Below, in pieces: positions 1 to 7,018 of a stretch of 26,526 bases of DNA; within the stretch, counting starts at the first letter, position 1; each line of letters opens with the position of its first letter. Under the pieces are notes generated by a model. The model ran no database searches. It was not told the origin of the DNA and saw nothing but the letters and a program-made list of their open reading frames with translations. The position numbers and the translations under genes are program-made. This DNA comes from Ectopseudomonas composti (GTDB lineage: Bacteria > Pseudomonadota > Gammaproteobacteria > Pseudomonadales > Pseudomonadaceae), in contig CAMPIF010000006.1 in assembly GCA_946886245.1 (NCBI GenBank), positions 1 through 26,526 of the forward strand, given 5' to 3'.

Positions 1-546
1 AAATACCGCCAGCCAAGGCGCCGGGTCGGTTGGCTGCGGGCGCTGCAATTGCACCAGCAGCGGCGAGAACTCCCGGTTCAGGCGATTGCGACAGCTGCGC
101 ACGTAGATCGCAGCGAAGGCATCCAGCGCCTCGGGTGCCGGTGCCGGGCTGCCTGGCGGTACGCGAAAGCGAAATTCGTAGACATCTTCCAGCTCGCGCA
201 ACTCCAGCTGCAGCGCATCGCTGACCACCCGGTGATAGCGCACGATGCGTTCGAACATCTCGCGCAGGCTGCTGCTGGCGATCAGCGCGTAGCCCAGCGC
301 GTGGAAGGTGGTCGGGCTGACGAACTGCGAAGTCTTCAGACCCAGCGCCGGGTCACCACTGGCGGCCACCGCCAACTGCCACAGGCGCGTGGTGACCGAC
401 AGCGGGCAGCGCGCGTTGGGGTCGTCGAGCACTGTCGGGTCGAGGCCGGCGGCACGGCACAGCGCAGCGCTATCCAGCCCGAGGGCATCGAGCTGCTTGC
501 GCAGAGCGCGGGTCCAGCTGGCCAGTGTGGTGGCTTCGGCGGTCAT
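1..546 (-). CDS. AraC-family transcriptional regulator, N-terminal part (cut by window edge)
   Basis: An open frame runs leftward from an ATG at 546 to the window edge with no stop, giving 182 residues. It starts MTAEATTLASWTRALRKQLD. The pattern of a leucine-rich first helix, AGLDP near residue 33, CPLSVTTRLWQLA, SGDPALGL and the FHALGYALIASSSL segment matches the arabinose-binding-like N-terminal domain of AraC/XylS regulators. The C-terminal helix-turn-helix pair would lie beyond base 1. It is divergent from the desaturase gene at 650, with 103 bp between starts. By genus precedent (AlkR-type regulators next to alkane or lipid genes) it may control that neighbour, which is inference. No strong Shine-Dalgarno sequence precedes the ATG, so the exact start is less certain than the family. 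Confidence 0.8.
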   Translation of the reverse strand, partial: MTAEATTLASWTRALRKQLDALGLDSAALCRAAGLDPTVLDDPNARCPLSVTTRLWQLAVAASGDPALGLKTSQFVSPTTFHALGYALIASSSLREMFERIVRYHRVVSDALQLELRELEDVYEFRFRVPPGSPAPAPEALDAFAAIYVRSCRNRLNREFSPLLVQLQRPQPTDPAPWLAVF

Positions 547-600
547 GTAGATTGGCGTATCCGGTAGGCAGGTTGGCGCGCTCGGTCGGGCACTCTGACG

Positions 601-616
601 ACTGTCACGGCACAGT
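601..616. promoter_or_regulatory. Inverted repeat in the divergent AraC/desaturase gap, possible operator
   Basis: ACTGT and ACAGT arms are separated by six bases (cacggc), inside the 103-bp gap between two divergent starts. The sequence gtcac also appears twice nearby (604-608 and 620-624). Such sites often bind the adjacent regulator. The arms are short and this could be chance. Confidence 0.25.
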
Positions 617-629
617 GAAGTCACAACCC

Positions 630-637
630 AATAACAA
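630..637 (+). promoter_or_regulatory. Crc/Hfq-like CA motif (AATAACAA) touching the desaturase ribosome binding site
   Basis: The sequence AATAACAA fits AAnAAnAA, the motif bound by Hfq with Crc in pseudomonads. It is followed directly by GAGG (638-641), which serves as the ribosome binding site for the ATG at 650. Binding here would block translation during growth on preferred carbon sources. The match is seen directly; its function is inferred. Confidence 0.5.
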
Positions 638-649
638 GAGGATGTCGGC

Positions 650-1708
650 ATGTCGCCCTCTCCCGCAAGCCTTAATGACCAGCAACGCGCCGCTTGTATC
701 CGTGAACAGGTGATGGCCCACGGCAACGCCCTGCGCCAACGCTACCCGATCCTGCAACATCAGGACGCGCTCGGCGCCGGCATCCTGGCCTTCGCCCTGC
801 TCGGCATGCTCGGCTCGGCGGCGTTGTACATCGGTGGCGACCTGGCCTGGTGGGCGTGTCTGCTGCTCAACGCCTTCTTCGCCTCGCTGACTCACGAGCT
901 GGAACACGACCTGATCCACTCGATGTACTTCCGCAAACGGCCGCTGCCGCACAACCTGATGCTGGCGCTGGTCTGGCTGGCACGGCCGAGCACCATCAAC
1001 CCCTGGGTACGCCGCCATCTGCACCTCAATCATCACAAGGTGTCCGGTAGCGAAGCCGACATGGAAGAGCGCGCCATCACCAACGGCGAGCCCTGGGGCA
1101 TCGCGCGCCTGCTGATGGTCGGTGACAACATGATGAGTTCGTTGATTCGCTGGCTGCGGGCGAAGAACCCCGAGCACCGCCGGCTGATCCTCACCCGCAC
1201 GCTGAAGGTCTACGCGCCGCTGGGGCTGCTCAACTGGGCGACCTGGTACCTGTTCCTCGGTTTCCATCTGCTGGACTGGGCCAGTGCTGCGCTCGGCGCC
1301 CCCATCGCCTGGTCGGCCAGCACGCTCAGCGTGATGGCAGTGGTGAACATCGCCGTGGTGGTACTGGTCGGACCCAATGTGCTGCGTACCTTCTGCCTGC
1401 ACTTCGTCAGTTCCAACATGCACTACTACGGCGATGTCGAAGCGGGCAACGTGATCCAGCAGACCCAGGTGCTCAACCCCTGGTGGCTGTGGCCGCTGCA
1501 AGCGTTCTGCTGCAACTTCGGCAGCAGCCATGCGATCCACCATTTCGTGGTCAAGGAGCCCTTCTACATTCGCCAGCTGAGCGTGCCTTTCGCCCACCGA
1601 GTGATGCGCGAGATGGGCGTGCGCTTCAACGACTTCGGCACCTTTGCCCGTGCCAATCGCTGGACGCGCCGTGAGAAGGCGGGCGAGGAGCGCACGCAGG
1701 CGGCCTGA
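650..1708 (+). CDS. Membrane fatty acid desaturase-like di-iron enzyme
   Basis: This 352-residue integral membrane protein carries the three histidine clusters of the membrane desaturase/hydroxylase superfamily. They are HELEH with a further His (about residues 82-90), HLHLNHH (123-129) and HAIHH (294-298). These clusters hold two iron atoms used with oxygen to oxidise an acyl or alkyl chain. An additional NMHYYGD segment resembles the third box of alkane hydroxylases, so a hydroxylase role cannot be ruled out. Hydrophobic stretches near residues 40-75 and 185-250 fit paired membrane spans. The ATG at 650 is preceded by AAGAGG eight bases upstream. The gene is divergent from an AraC regulator and stands alone, with no electron-transfer partner beside it. 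The substrate is unknown. Confidence 0.8.
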   Translation: MSPSPASLNDQQRAACIREQVMAHGNALRQRYPILQHQDALGAGILAFALLGMLGSAALYIGGDLAWWACLLLNAFFASLTHELEHDLIHSMYFRKRPLPHNLMLALVWLARPSTINPWVRRHLHLNHHKVSGSEADMEERAITNGEPWGIARLLMVGDNMMSSLIRWLRAKNPEHRRLILTRTLKVYAPLGLLNWATWYLFLGFHLLDWASAALGAPIAWSASTLSVMAVVNIAVVVLVGPNVLRTFCLHFVSSNMHYYGDVEAGNVIQQTQVLNPWWLWPLQAFCCNFGSSHAIHHFVVKEPFYIRQLSVPFAHRVMREMGVRFNDFGTFARANRWTRREKAGEERTQAA

Positions 1709-1741
1709 CCCGGGCTGGAGAGGCGGCGCAGTCAATCGTCA

Positions 1742-1821
1742 CGCCATCCCGACGGATGAGACTCGCAGCGCAATCATCGCGCCATCCCGACGGATGAGAC
1801 TCGCAGCGCAATCATCGCGCC
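1742..1821. repeat. 38-bp tandem duplication with a short hairpin in each unit
   Basis: The unit beginning cgccatcccgacggatgaga is present at 1742-1779 and again at 1780-1817 without a mismatch, followed by the first four bases of a third unit. A degenerate partial copy (gcagtcaatcgtcacgcc) lies just upstream. Each unit contains the inverted repeat CATCC-cgac-GGATG. It sits in the 210-bp gap between the desaturase and the c-di-GMP gene, where no other gene was found. Confidence 0.85.
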
Positions 1822-1918
1822 AGTAGTCGGCTAGAATGGCTCTGCGCCCGACCGCTCCTCAGACCCGACAGCGTCCACCGGACTTCGGCGCCCTCGTAGT
1901 AGCCATGAGGCGCCCAGG

Positions 1919-4798
1919 ATGCTTCGACCGCTTCGCTCACTGATGTTGCTGCTTTGCCTGGCCTGCGCCGTGCCGGCCTGGGCGACCAGTGCGTTGCCGC
2001 TGCTCAAGCTCAGCGCAATCGATCTGGCCACGCCGGTGAGCATCGAGCACAGCCTGCTGCTGGAAGACCCCAGCGGCCAGCTGAGCGCCAGTGAGGTGCT
2101 GCAGCGCATCGCGCTGGAGGGCCGCCAGGTTCAGGGTACCGCGCGCATCGGCTATACGCGCAGCGCCTGGTGGCTCGCCGTGCAACTGCAGACACCGCCA
2201 GCCGAACGCCTGCAACTGATCATCGGCCAGACCTTTCTCGATGATCTGGAGGTTTGGCTGTTCGATGGCGAACAGTCGCTCGGCCCGCTGTACAGCGGCG
2301 CAACCCGCCCATTCGCCGAGCGTGGCGAGCCCTATCCACAGTTTCTGCTCAACCTGCCGCGCCTGGGCGAAGGTCCGCACAGTTTGCTGCTGCGCGTGCA
2401 GAGTCATTCGGCGATCAACCTGCCAGTGCAGGTGGTCGGCGCCGAACAGGGCCAGCAACTGATCGCCCACAGCTGGCTGCGAAGCGGTCTGCTGATCGGC
2501 GCCCTGCTCGCCCTGGCACTGTTCTATCTGGTCAAGTACAGCACCCTGCGCGAGGCGCAACTGGCCTACTTCAGCCTCACCTCGCTGTGCGTGGCGCTGT
2601 ACAACACCAGCCTGTACAACATTGCCGGCCTGCTCTGGCCGCAGTGGACGCTGCTGCCCAAATTGCTGATCAATCTACCCACCGCCGGGATGATGATCTT
2701 CAGCTCGCTGTTCATCGCCAGCGCCCTGGGTCTGAAACTTGGACGTCTGCGCTGGCTGCGCGACGCCCTGTTCGCGGCCACCTTGCTGGTCAGTGTCGGC
2801 GGCGTCCTCGTCGACCACCCCCACGCCTACCAGATCCTCAACCTGCTGACGCTGGCTACCGGGCTCTATCAACTGCTGCTGATGGTCCTCGGCGTCTATC
2901 AGCGCCGCCCCTACGCTCCCGGATACATGCTGTGCTGGAGCGCCGCGCTGGCGCTGATGCTGCTGGTGCCGCTGAGCCGCGTCGGGTTGATTCCGCTGCC
3001 AGCCGGCTTCTACGCCCTCTACGCCTACCTGCCGGCGCTGAGCATGCTGCTGTTCGGCGCCCTGCTCGACAAGCAGCTGGAACGGGTACGCCGCGTGCTG
3101 CTGAGCAGCCAGGCGCAGGCCATCGATAATCTGGAGCAGTACCAGGCACTGTTTCGTCACAGCGGCGAAGGTATCTTCCGCTGCCATCGTGATGGCCAAC
3201 TGCTGGAAGCCAACCCTAGCCTGGCTCGCCTGCTAGGGAGCGAGACCCTGCCGGACGATCTCGGCAAGCTGTCCCTGCAGAGCCTGGTGGGTGAAACCCA
3301 GTGGCGCTGGCTGCTGTTGCAACTCGACGTACAGGCCGGCGCAGTCAGTTGCGAATGCCAGCTGTATGATCTCGAACAGCGGCCACGCTGGGTCTACCTG
3401 TCGCTGCACCTGCGCCCGCATCAGGCGTTCATCGACGGCATAGTGGTCGACCTCAGCGAGCGCCGTGCCCTGGAAGAACGCCTGCAACAACTGGCCGCGC
3501 ATGACGCCCTGACCGGCCTGCTCAACCGCCGCGAGCTGGAAAGGCTGCTCTCGGAAACCCTGGGCGGTACCGCCAAGCGCCGCTTCAGCCATCTGCTGCA
3601 CCTGAGCCTGGACCGCTTCAAGCAGGTCAACGATCTGTGTGGCCACTCCGCCGGTGACCAGTTGCTCAGGCAACTGGCAAACCAGCTCGCGCACCAGCTG
3701 CCGCGCCATGCCGAGCTGGCCCGCGTCGGAGGTGACGAGTTCGCCGTGCTGCTGCGCGAGGTCGATGACGAGGCCGCCCTCAAGCAGGCCGAGGCCCTGC
3801 GCCGGGCGGTCGAGCAGTTCGTCTTCACCTGGCAGGGGCGCCCCTTCCGTCTCCACACCAGCATCGGCCTGCTCGCCCTCGGCTCTGGCGTGCGCGACTG
3901 GGAGACGGCACTGACCTGGGCCAGCAGCGCCAGCCAACTGGCCAAACACCAGGGCCGCAACCGCGTTTGTCAGTTCAACCCGGAAGATGGTGCGCTGCTC
4001 GAACATCAACGCCAGCTGCAGTGGATCACCCGCCTGCGCGAAGCCTGCGAGCGCGGCCATTTCGAGCTGTTCTACCAACCCGTACAGGCATTGCAGAGTG
4101 CCACTGCCGGCCTGCACTACGAAGTGCTGCTGCGCTACCGCGACCCGCAGAGTGGCGAGTGGATCAGCCCGGCGCAGTTTCTCGATGCAGCGGCGCGTTA
4201 TGACTTTCTCGGCGCCATCGACCGCTGGGTCGTACAGCATCTGTGCGCATGGCTGGCCGCCAATCCACGACACCTGGCGCAACTGGCTCAGGTCAACGTC
4301 AACCTCAGCGCCAACTCTCTGCTCGATTCCGACTTCCACCGTTTGCTGCAGGACGAACTGCAGCACCACGGCCTGCCGCCCGGAAAATTCTGCATCGAAG
4401 TGACGGAAATGGTCGCCCTGGGTGAGCTGGGCGTCTCCGCCCAGTGGATCGAGGAGCTACGCAGCAAGGGGCTGAAAGTCGCCCTGGACGATTTCGGCAG
4501 CGGCTTCGCCTCCTACGCTTATCTGCGTCACTTGCCGCTGGATATCCTCAAGATCGACGGCAGCTTCATCAGCGGTATCGAGAACGACCCGATCAACCAG
4601 GCGATGGTCGGCTCGATGCGACAGATTGCCGGGCAATTGGGCCTGCTCACCGTCGCCGAATTCGTCGAGACCCAGGCCAGCCTGGACTGCCTGCGCCGCC
4701 TGGGCATCGACTACGCCCAGGGCTATTTCATCGGCCGCCCGCAGCCCTTGCGAAAACTGGCAGACGACGTGCGTCACCACGACACTCAGCAAGCCTGA
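1919..4798 (+). CDS. Membrane c-di-GMP enzyme: 7TMR-DISM, PAS, GGDEF and EAL domains
   Basis: A 959-residue protein. A signal peptide (about residues 1-22) is followed by a periplasmic DISMED2-like domain (about 40-175), a 7TMR-DISM membrane bundle (about 180-385), a PAS domain (about 400-520), GGDEF (about 525-680) and EAL (about 700-950). The cyclase signature GGDEF is intact at 604-608. The product-inhibition site that should read RxxD upstream of it reads RHAE. The phosphodiesterase signature reads EVLLR (735-739) rather than EALLR, but the metal and catalytic residues look complete: NVNLSA, EVTE, DDFGSG (857-862), KIDGSF, AEFVE and QGYF. Both activities are therefore possible. It probably senses a periplasmic ligand, perhaps a carbohydrate as proposed for DISM domains, to adjust c-di-GMP. 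The start at 1919 opens directly into the signal peptide; the upstream ATG at 1905 is out of frame. Confidence 0.9.
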   Translation: MLRPLRSLMLLLCLACAVPAWATSALPLLKLSAIDLATPVSIEHSLLLEDPSGQLSASEVLQRIALEGRQVQGTARIGYTRSAWWLAVQLQTPPAERLQLIIGQTFLDDLEVWLFDGEQSLGPLYSGATRPFAERGEPYPQFLLNLPRLGEGPHSLLLRVQSHSAINLPVQVVGAEQGQQLIAHSWLRSGLLIGALLALALFYLVKYSTLREAQLAYFSLTSLCVALYNTSLYNIAGLLWPQWTLLPKLLINLPTAGMMIFSSLFIASALGLKLGRLRWLRDALFAATLLVSVGGVLVDHPHAYQILNLLTLATGLYQLLLMVLGVYQRRPYAPGYMLCWSAALALMLLVPLSRVGLIPLPAGFYALYAYLPALSMLLFGALLDKQLERVRRVLLSSQAQAIDNLEQYQALFRHSGEGIFRCHRDGQLLEANPSLARLLGSETLPDDLGKLSLQSLVGETQWRWLLLQLDVQAGAVSCECQLYDLEQRPRWVYLSLHLRPHQAFIDGIVVDLSERRALEERLQQLAAHDALTGLLNRRELERLLSETLGGTAKRRFSHLLHLSLDRFKQVNDLCGHSAGDQLLRQLANQLAHQLPRHAELARVGGDEFAVLLREVDDEAALKQAEALRRAVEQFVFTWQGRPFRLHTSIGLLALGSGVRDWETALTWASSASQLAKHQGRNRVCQFNPEDGALLEHQRQLQWITRLREACERGHFELFYQPVQALQSATAGLHYEVLLRYRDPQSGEWISPAQFLDAAARYDFLGAIDRWVVQHLCAWLAANPRHLAQLAQVNVNLSANSLLDSDFHRLLQDELQHHGLPPGKFCIEVTEMVALGELGVSAQWIEELRSKGLKVALDDFGSGFASYAYLRHLPLDILKIDGSFISGIENDPINQAMVGSMRQIAGQLGLLTVAEFVETQASLDCLRRLGIDYAQGYFIGRPQPLRKLADDVRHHDTQQA

Positions 4799-6000
4799 TA
4801 GAGCGCCACCGGCACGCGCTCGAGCAGCGCCAGGTCCAAGCGCAACATGCGCACGCAGCGCGCGTCCACCAGGCTGGCTGGCAACTCGTTGTTCGGCAGG
4901 GCCAGCAACAGGCCAGTGAGATTGAGCACCAGCGCCTCACGCGAAAACACGCCGCTGCCCAGGCCGTAGAGCGCTGCGATCAGCTCACGCAGGCCGAACG
5001 GCAACCGCCAGCGGATACGCAGGGCCGAACCGAAGCTCGCCGAACGGCGCAGCATCGCATCGTCGATCTGCTCATTGCTCAGTTCACCGCCCGCTTCCTG
5101 CCAGTCCTGCAGGCTGCGCAGCAGGGCCAGTTCGCCCAGGTCGTGCAGCAGGCCGGCGGTATAGCAGAGCTCGGCGTCCAGCTTCAGCTCGAGCGCCAGC
5201 CAGCGCGCCAGCTCGGCGCTGCGCCGCGCCTGCTGCCAGGTATGCGCGGCCAATTCTGCCAGGCGCGGGTCACGCAACTGCGCATTGCGCTGCAGCGCCA
5301 GGCCCAGCACCAGGTTCAGCGTGCGCGCCACACCCAGGCGATGCAGCGCCTGCGCCAGGGTATGACAAGGCACACCCTGATGCTGCGCGGCAGTGCTGGC
5401 GGCGGCAATCAGCAGCGCGGTGATCTGCGGGTCGCTACCGAACACAGCCTCCAGCTCGCCCAGGTCCTGCTCGCCGGCCTGCAATCCCTGACTCACGGCG
5501 TTGCGCACATCGCTGAGCAGCGGCGCGCCCTGCCCCTCTTCGCGCACCGTATCGAGATAATCACGCAGCTCGCTGACCAGCAGCGGCTGGCGCACCGCCA
5601 CCGCAGCAGCAGGCGCAGGCAACAACGTGCGCAGACGCTGCCGCAGGCTTTCGGCATTGAAGGGCTTGGCCAGATAGGCACTGGGCGCCAGCGGCCGGGC
5701 GGCGCGCACGCTGCTGGCATCCAGGCGTCCACTGATGAGCACGAACGGCAGCGCCGGTGTACGCGGGTGACGACGCAACTGACGCAGCAACTCCAGGCCG
5801 TCGAGCCCCGGCAGGTCACCGTCGGCGATCACCAGATCGGGCAGGCGCCGCTTGCACCGCGCCAGTGCCGTCTGGCCATCGCTGACCTGTAGCACACGGG
5901 CATCGCCACACACGTCGAGCACCAGCTGCTGCAGCAGATTGGACGTCCAGGGATCCGCCTCGGCGATCAGGACTTCCACACAATGAGCTGATGCGGTCAT
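4786..6000 (-). CDS. Response regulator with REC receiver and HDOD output domain
   Basis: A 404-residue cytoplasmic protein. The receiver domain occupies about residues 8-127, with phosphoacceptor Asp60 (PDLVIAD), Ser90 and Lys112 (AKPF) in the expected places. The acidic pair is spread out (E14, D16). From about residue 190 an HDOD domain follows, with LLHDLGELALL carrying an HD pair. HDOD proteins are linked to signalling in many pseudomonads, but their biochemical output is often unknown. The gene converges on the c-di-GMP enzyme and the two coding ends overlap by 13 bp (4786-4798), so antisense pairing of the transcript ends is possible. AGAGG lies about five bases before the ATG. No histidine kinase is adjacent, so its partner is elsewhere. 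Confidence 0.88.
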   Translation of the reverse strand: MTASAHCVEVLIAEADPWTSNLLQQLVLDVCGDARVLQVSDGQTALARCKRRLPDLVIADGDLPGLDGLELLRQLRRHPRTPALPFVLISGRLDASSVRAARPLAPSAYLAKPFNAESLRQRLRTLLPAPAAAVAVRQPLLVSELRDYLDTVREEGQGAPLLSDVRNAVSQGLQAGEQDLGELEAVFGSDPQITALLIAAASTAAQHQGVPCHTLAQALHRLGVARTLNLVLGLALQRNAQLRDPRLAELAAHTWQQARRSAELARWLALELKLDAELCYTAGLLHDLGELALLRSLQDWQEAGGELSNEQIDDAMLRRSASFGSALRIRWRLPFGLRELIAALYGLGSGVFSREALVLNLTGLLLALPNNELPASLVDARCVRMLRLDLALLERVPVALYQAC

Positions 6001-6018
6001 GCGAGCCTCTGGGCGAAT

Positions 6019-6027
6019 GACGAACGG
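6019..6027 (-). promoter_or_regulatory. Candidate AlgR-type site CCGTTCGTC upstream of the REC-HDOD gene
   Basis: On the minus strand the nonamer CCGTTCGTC lies 18 bases before the response regulator ATG. It equals the core consensus known for AlgR, the alginate and twitching regulator of Pseudomonas. A single 9-base match in 26 kb is only moderately significant. The position, close to or inside the leader, fits AlgR sites that lie downstream of promoters. Function is inferred. Confidence 0.35.
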
Positions 6028-6219
6028 AGGATGCCCGAACCTCAGGTACCTACATCCACTGCAAAGCTGATGGATGAGTCAGTTCCACGGCAACGGCGCA
6101 GTCTAAACCGGGGCGTTGTGTGACCCAAGTCACAGGTGACCGAGTGGCGCAGAAAAATGCGCGACCAATAGCCGCGCCAACCGACCCGCACACACCAGCG
6201 CCGCCAGCAAACACGGGGC

Positions 6220-6250
6220 AAAAAAAAGCCCGCCGATCAGGGCGGGCTTC
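6220..6250 (-). terminator. Rho-independent terminator of the rpmB-rpmG operon
   Basis: Read on the minus strand, a GCC/GGC-rich stem (arms 6241-6247 and 6228-6234, loop six bases) is followed by an uninterrupted run of eight T (6220-6227). It lies about 20 bases past the rpmG stop codon. Confidence 0.92.
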
Positions 6251-6270
6251 TTTGACAGGTAGCCGATCAA

Positions 6271-6426
6271 TTACTTGATCTTGGCTTCCTTGTACATCAC
6301 GTGCTTGCGTACGACCGGATCGAATTTCTTGATTTCGATCTTGTCAGGGGTGGTGCGCTTGTTCTTGTCGGTGGTGTAGAAGTGGCCGGTACCGGCGCTG
6401 GACACCAAACGGATCAGTTCACGCAT
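6271..6426 (-). CDS. rpmG: 50S ribosomal protein L33
   Basis: Translation of the minus strand from the ATG at 6426 gives 51 residues starting [20 protein letters not shown] and ending EAKIK. This is the usual length and sequence of bacterial L33, a small protein of the large ribosomal subunit near the tRNA exit site. The zinc-binding cysteines seen in some L33 paralogues are absent, so this is the C-minus form. AAGGAGAG precedes the start. It is the second gene of the rpmB-rpmG operon, 10 bp after rpmB, and is followed by a strong terminator. Confidence 0.97.
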   Translation of the reverse strand: MRELIRLVSSAGTGHFYTTDKNKRTTPDKIEIKKFDPVVRKHVMYKEAKIK

Positions 6427-6436
6427 GACTCTCTCC

Positions 6437-6673
6437 TTAAACCTTTTCGCCGCGAGCGCGCAGCTCAGCCAGCACTACGTCGATGCCACGCTTGTCGATG
6501 ACGCGCATGCCCTTGGCAGATACGCGCAGACGCACGAAGCGCTTCTCGGACTCGACCCAGAAGCGATGGTGCTGCAGGTTCGGCAGGAAACGACGACGGG
6601 TTTTGTTGTTTGCGTGGGAAATGTTGTTCCCGGTTACCGGACCCTTACCGGTAACTTGACAGACTCTCGACAT
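6437..6673 (-). CDS. rpmB: 50S ribosomal protein L28
   Basis: A 78-residue basic protein beginning [20 protein letters not shown], followed by [18 protein letters not shown]. This is the standard L28 sequence and length. It is a component of the large ribosomal subunit. It is the first gene of the operon with rpmG, and its promoter is about 150 bp upstream. L28-L33 are paired in most proteobacteria. Confidence 0.97.
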   Translation of the reverse strand: MSRVCQVTGKGPVTGNNISHANNKTRRRFLPNLQHHRFWVESEKRFVRLRVSAKGMRVIDKRGIDVVLAELRARGEKV

Positions 6674-6820
6674 GCCTCAGCCCTCTAAAACCACATGCCC
6701 AACCCGGCATGGGTTGGCCGCTTAAACTCAATGTCATTGGCGCTCGGCGCCGCGTTTCTCGAGGGTCTTACCGGGCGCACTGGATAGCGCAAGAACCGGG
6801 CCCCTAGAAAAGAGCGCTGC
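6674..6820 (-). promoter_or_regulatory. Long 5' leader of rpmB with a hairpin close to the start codon
   Basis: The predicted transcript begins near 6814, leaving roughly 140 nucleotides before the rpmB ATG. The leader contains a perfect 7-bp stem (6699-6705 with 6711-6717, loop ggcat) about 26 bases before the ATG. Ribosomal protein operons often control themselves through leader RNA, so this hairpin may be regulatory. Short open frames here have no family resemblance and were not called. Confidence 0.35.
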
Positions 6821-6849
6821 TTTATACCAGAAAGCCCTGGAGGCAACAA
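6821..6849 (-). promoter_or_regulatory. Sigma-70 promoter of rpmB-rpmG
   Basis: On the minus strand TTGTTG (6849-6844) and TATAAA (6826-6821) are separated by exactly 17 bases. A TG just before the -10 (TGGTATAAA) may help. It is the best-looking sigma-70 promoter in the window, as expected for a ribosomal protein operon. Confidence 0.7.
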
Positions 6850-6913
6850 GGAAAACCGCAGGATAAAACCCAAACCCGAGCCAGCAGACCCGTCGGGGGC
6901 CGGCCCGTTGGGG

Positions 6914-6956
6914 CCTGATCAAGATTTGACCGCTCGTCGCCTCGATCAGGTATTCA
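6914..6956 (+). promoter_or_regulatory. Possible promoter and flanking inverted repeat of the peptide-binding protein gene
   Basis: TTGACC (6926-6931) is followed 19 bases later by TATTCA (6951-6956). The -35 element is flanked by the inverted repeat CCTGATC (6914-6920) and GATCAGG (6944-6950). The spacing is long for sigma-70 and the call is tentative. The rest of the 345-bp gap 6674-7018 holds the divergent rpmB promoter and no gene that I can support. Confidence 0.3.
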
Positions 6957-7018
6957 GCGCATGGCAAATCGACTAGGGTTGCAAGCTTGCCGTCAACGCC
7001 AGGAATGAGGACTTCACC

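Noticed and set aside
4444..5892. A 482-residue plus-strand open frame across the end of the c-di-GMP gene and the REC-HDOD gene
   Set aside because: It is Gln/Arg-rich shadow sequence; the genes in the other frames carry complete domain signatures.
6040..6110. A sigma-54-like promoter upstream of the REC-HDOD gene (TGGAAC...TTTGCA)
   Set aside because: The GG and GC pairs are not at the required spacing.
6685..6967. Two minus-strand open frames upstream of rpmB (6685-6873 and 6734-6967)
   Set aside because: They overlap each other and the rpmB promoter and leader, have no good ribosome binding site, and resemble no protein family I know.
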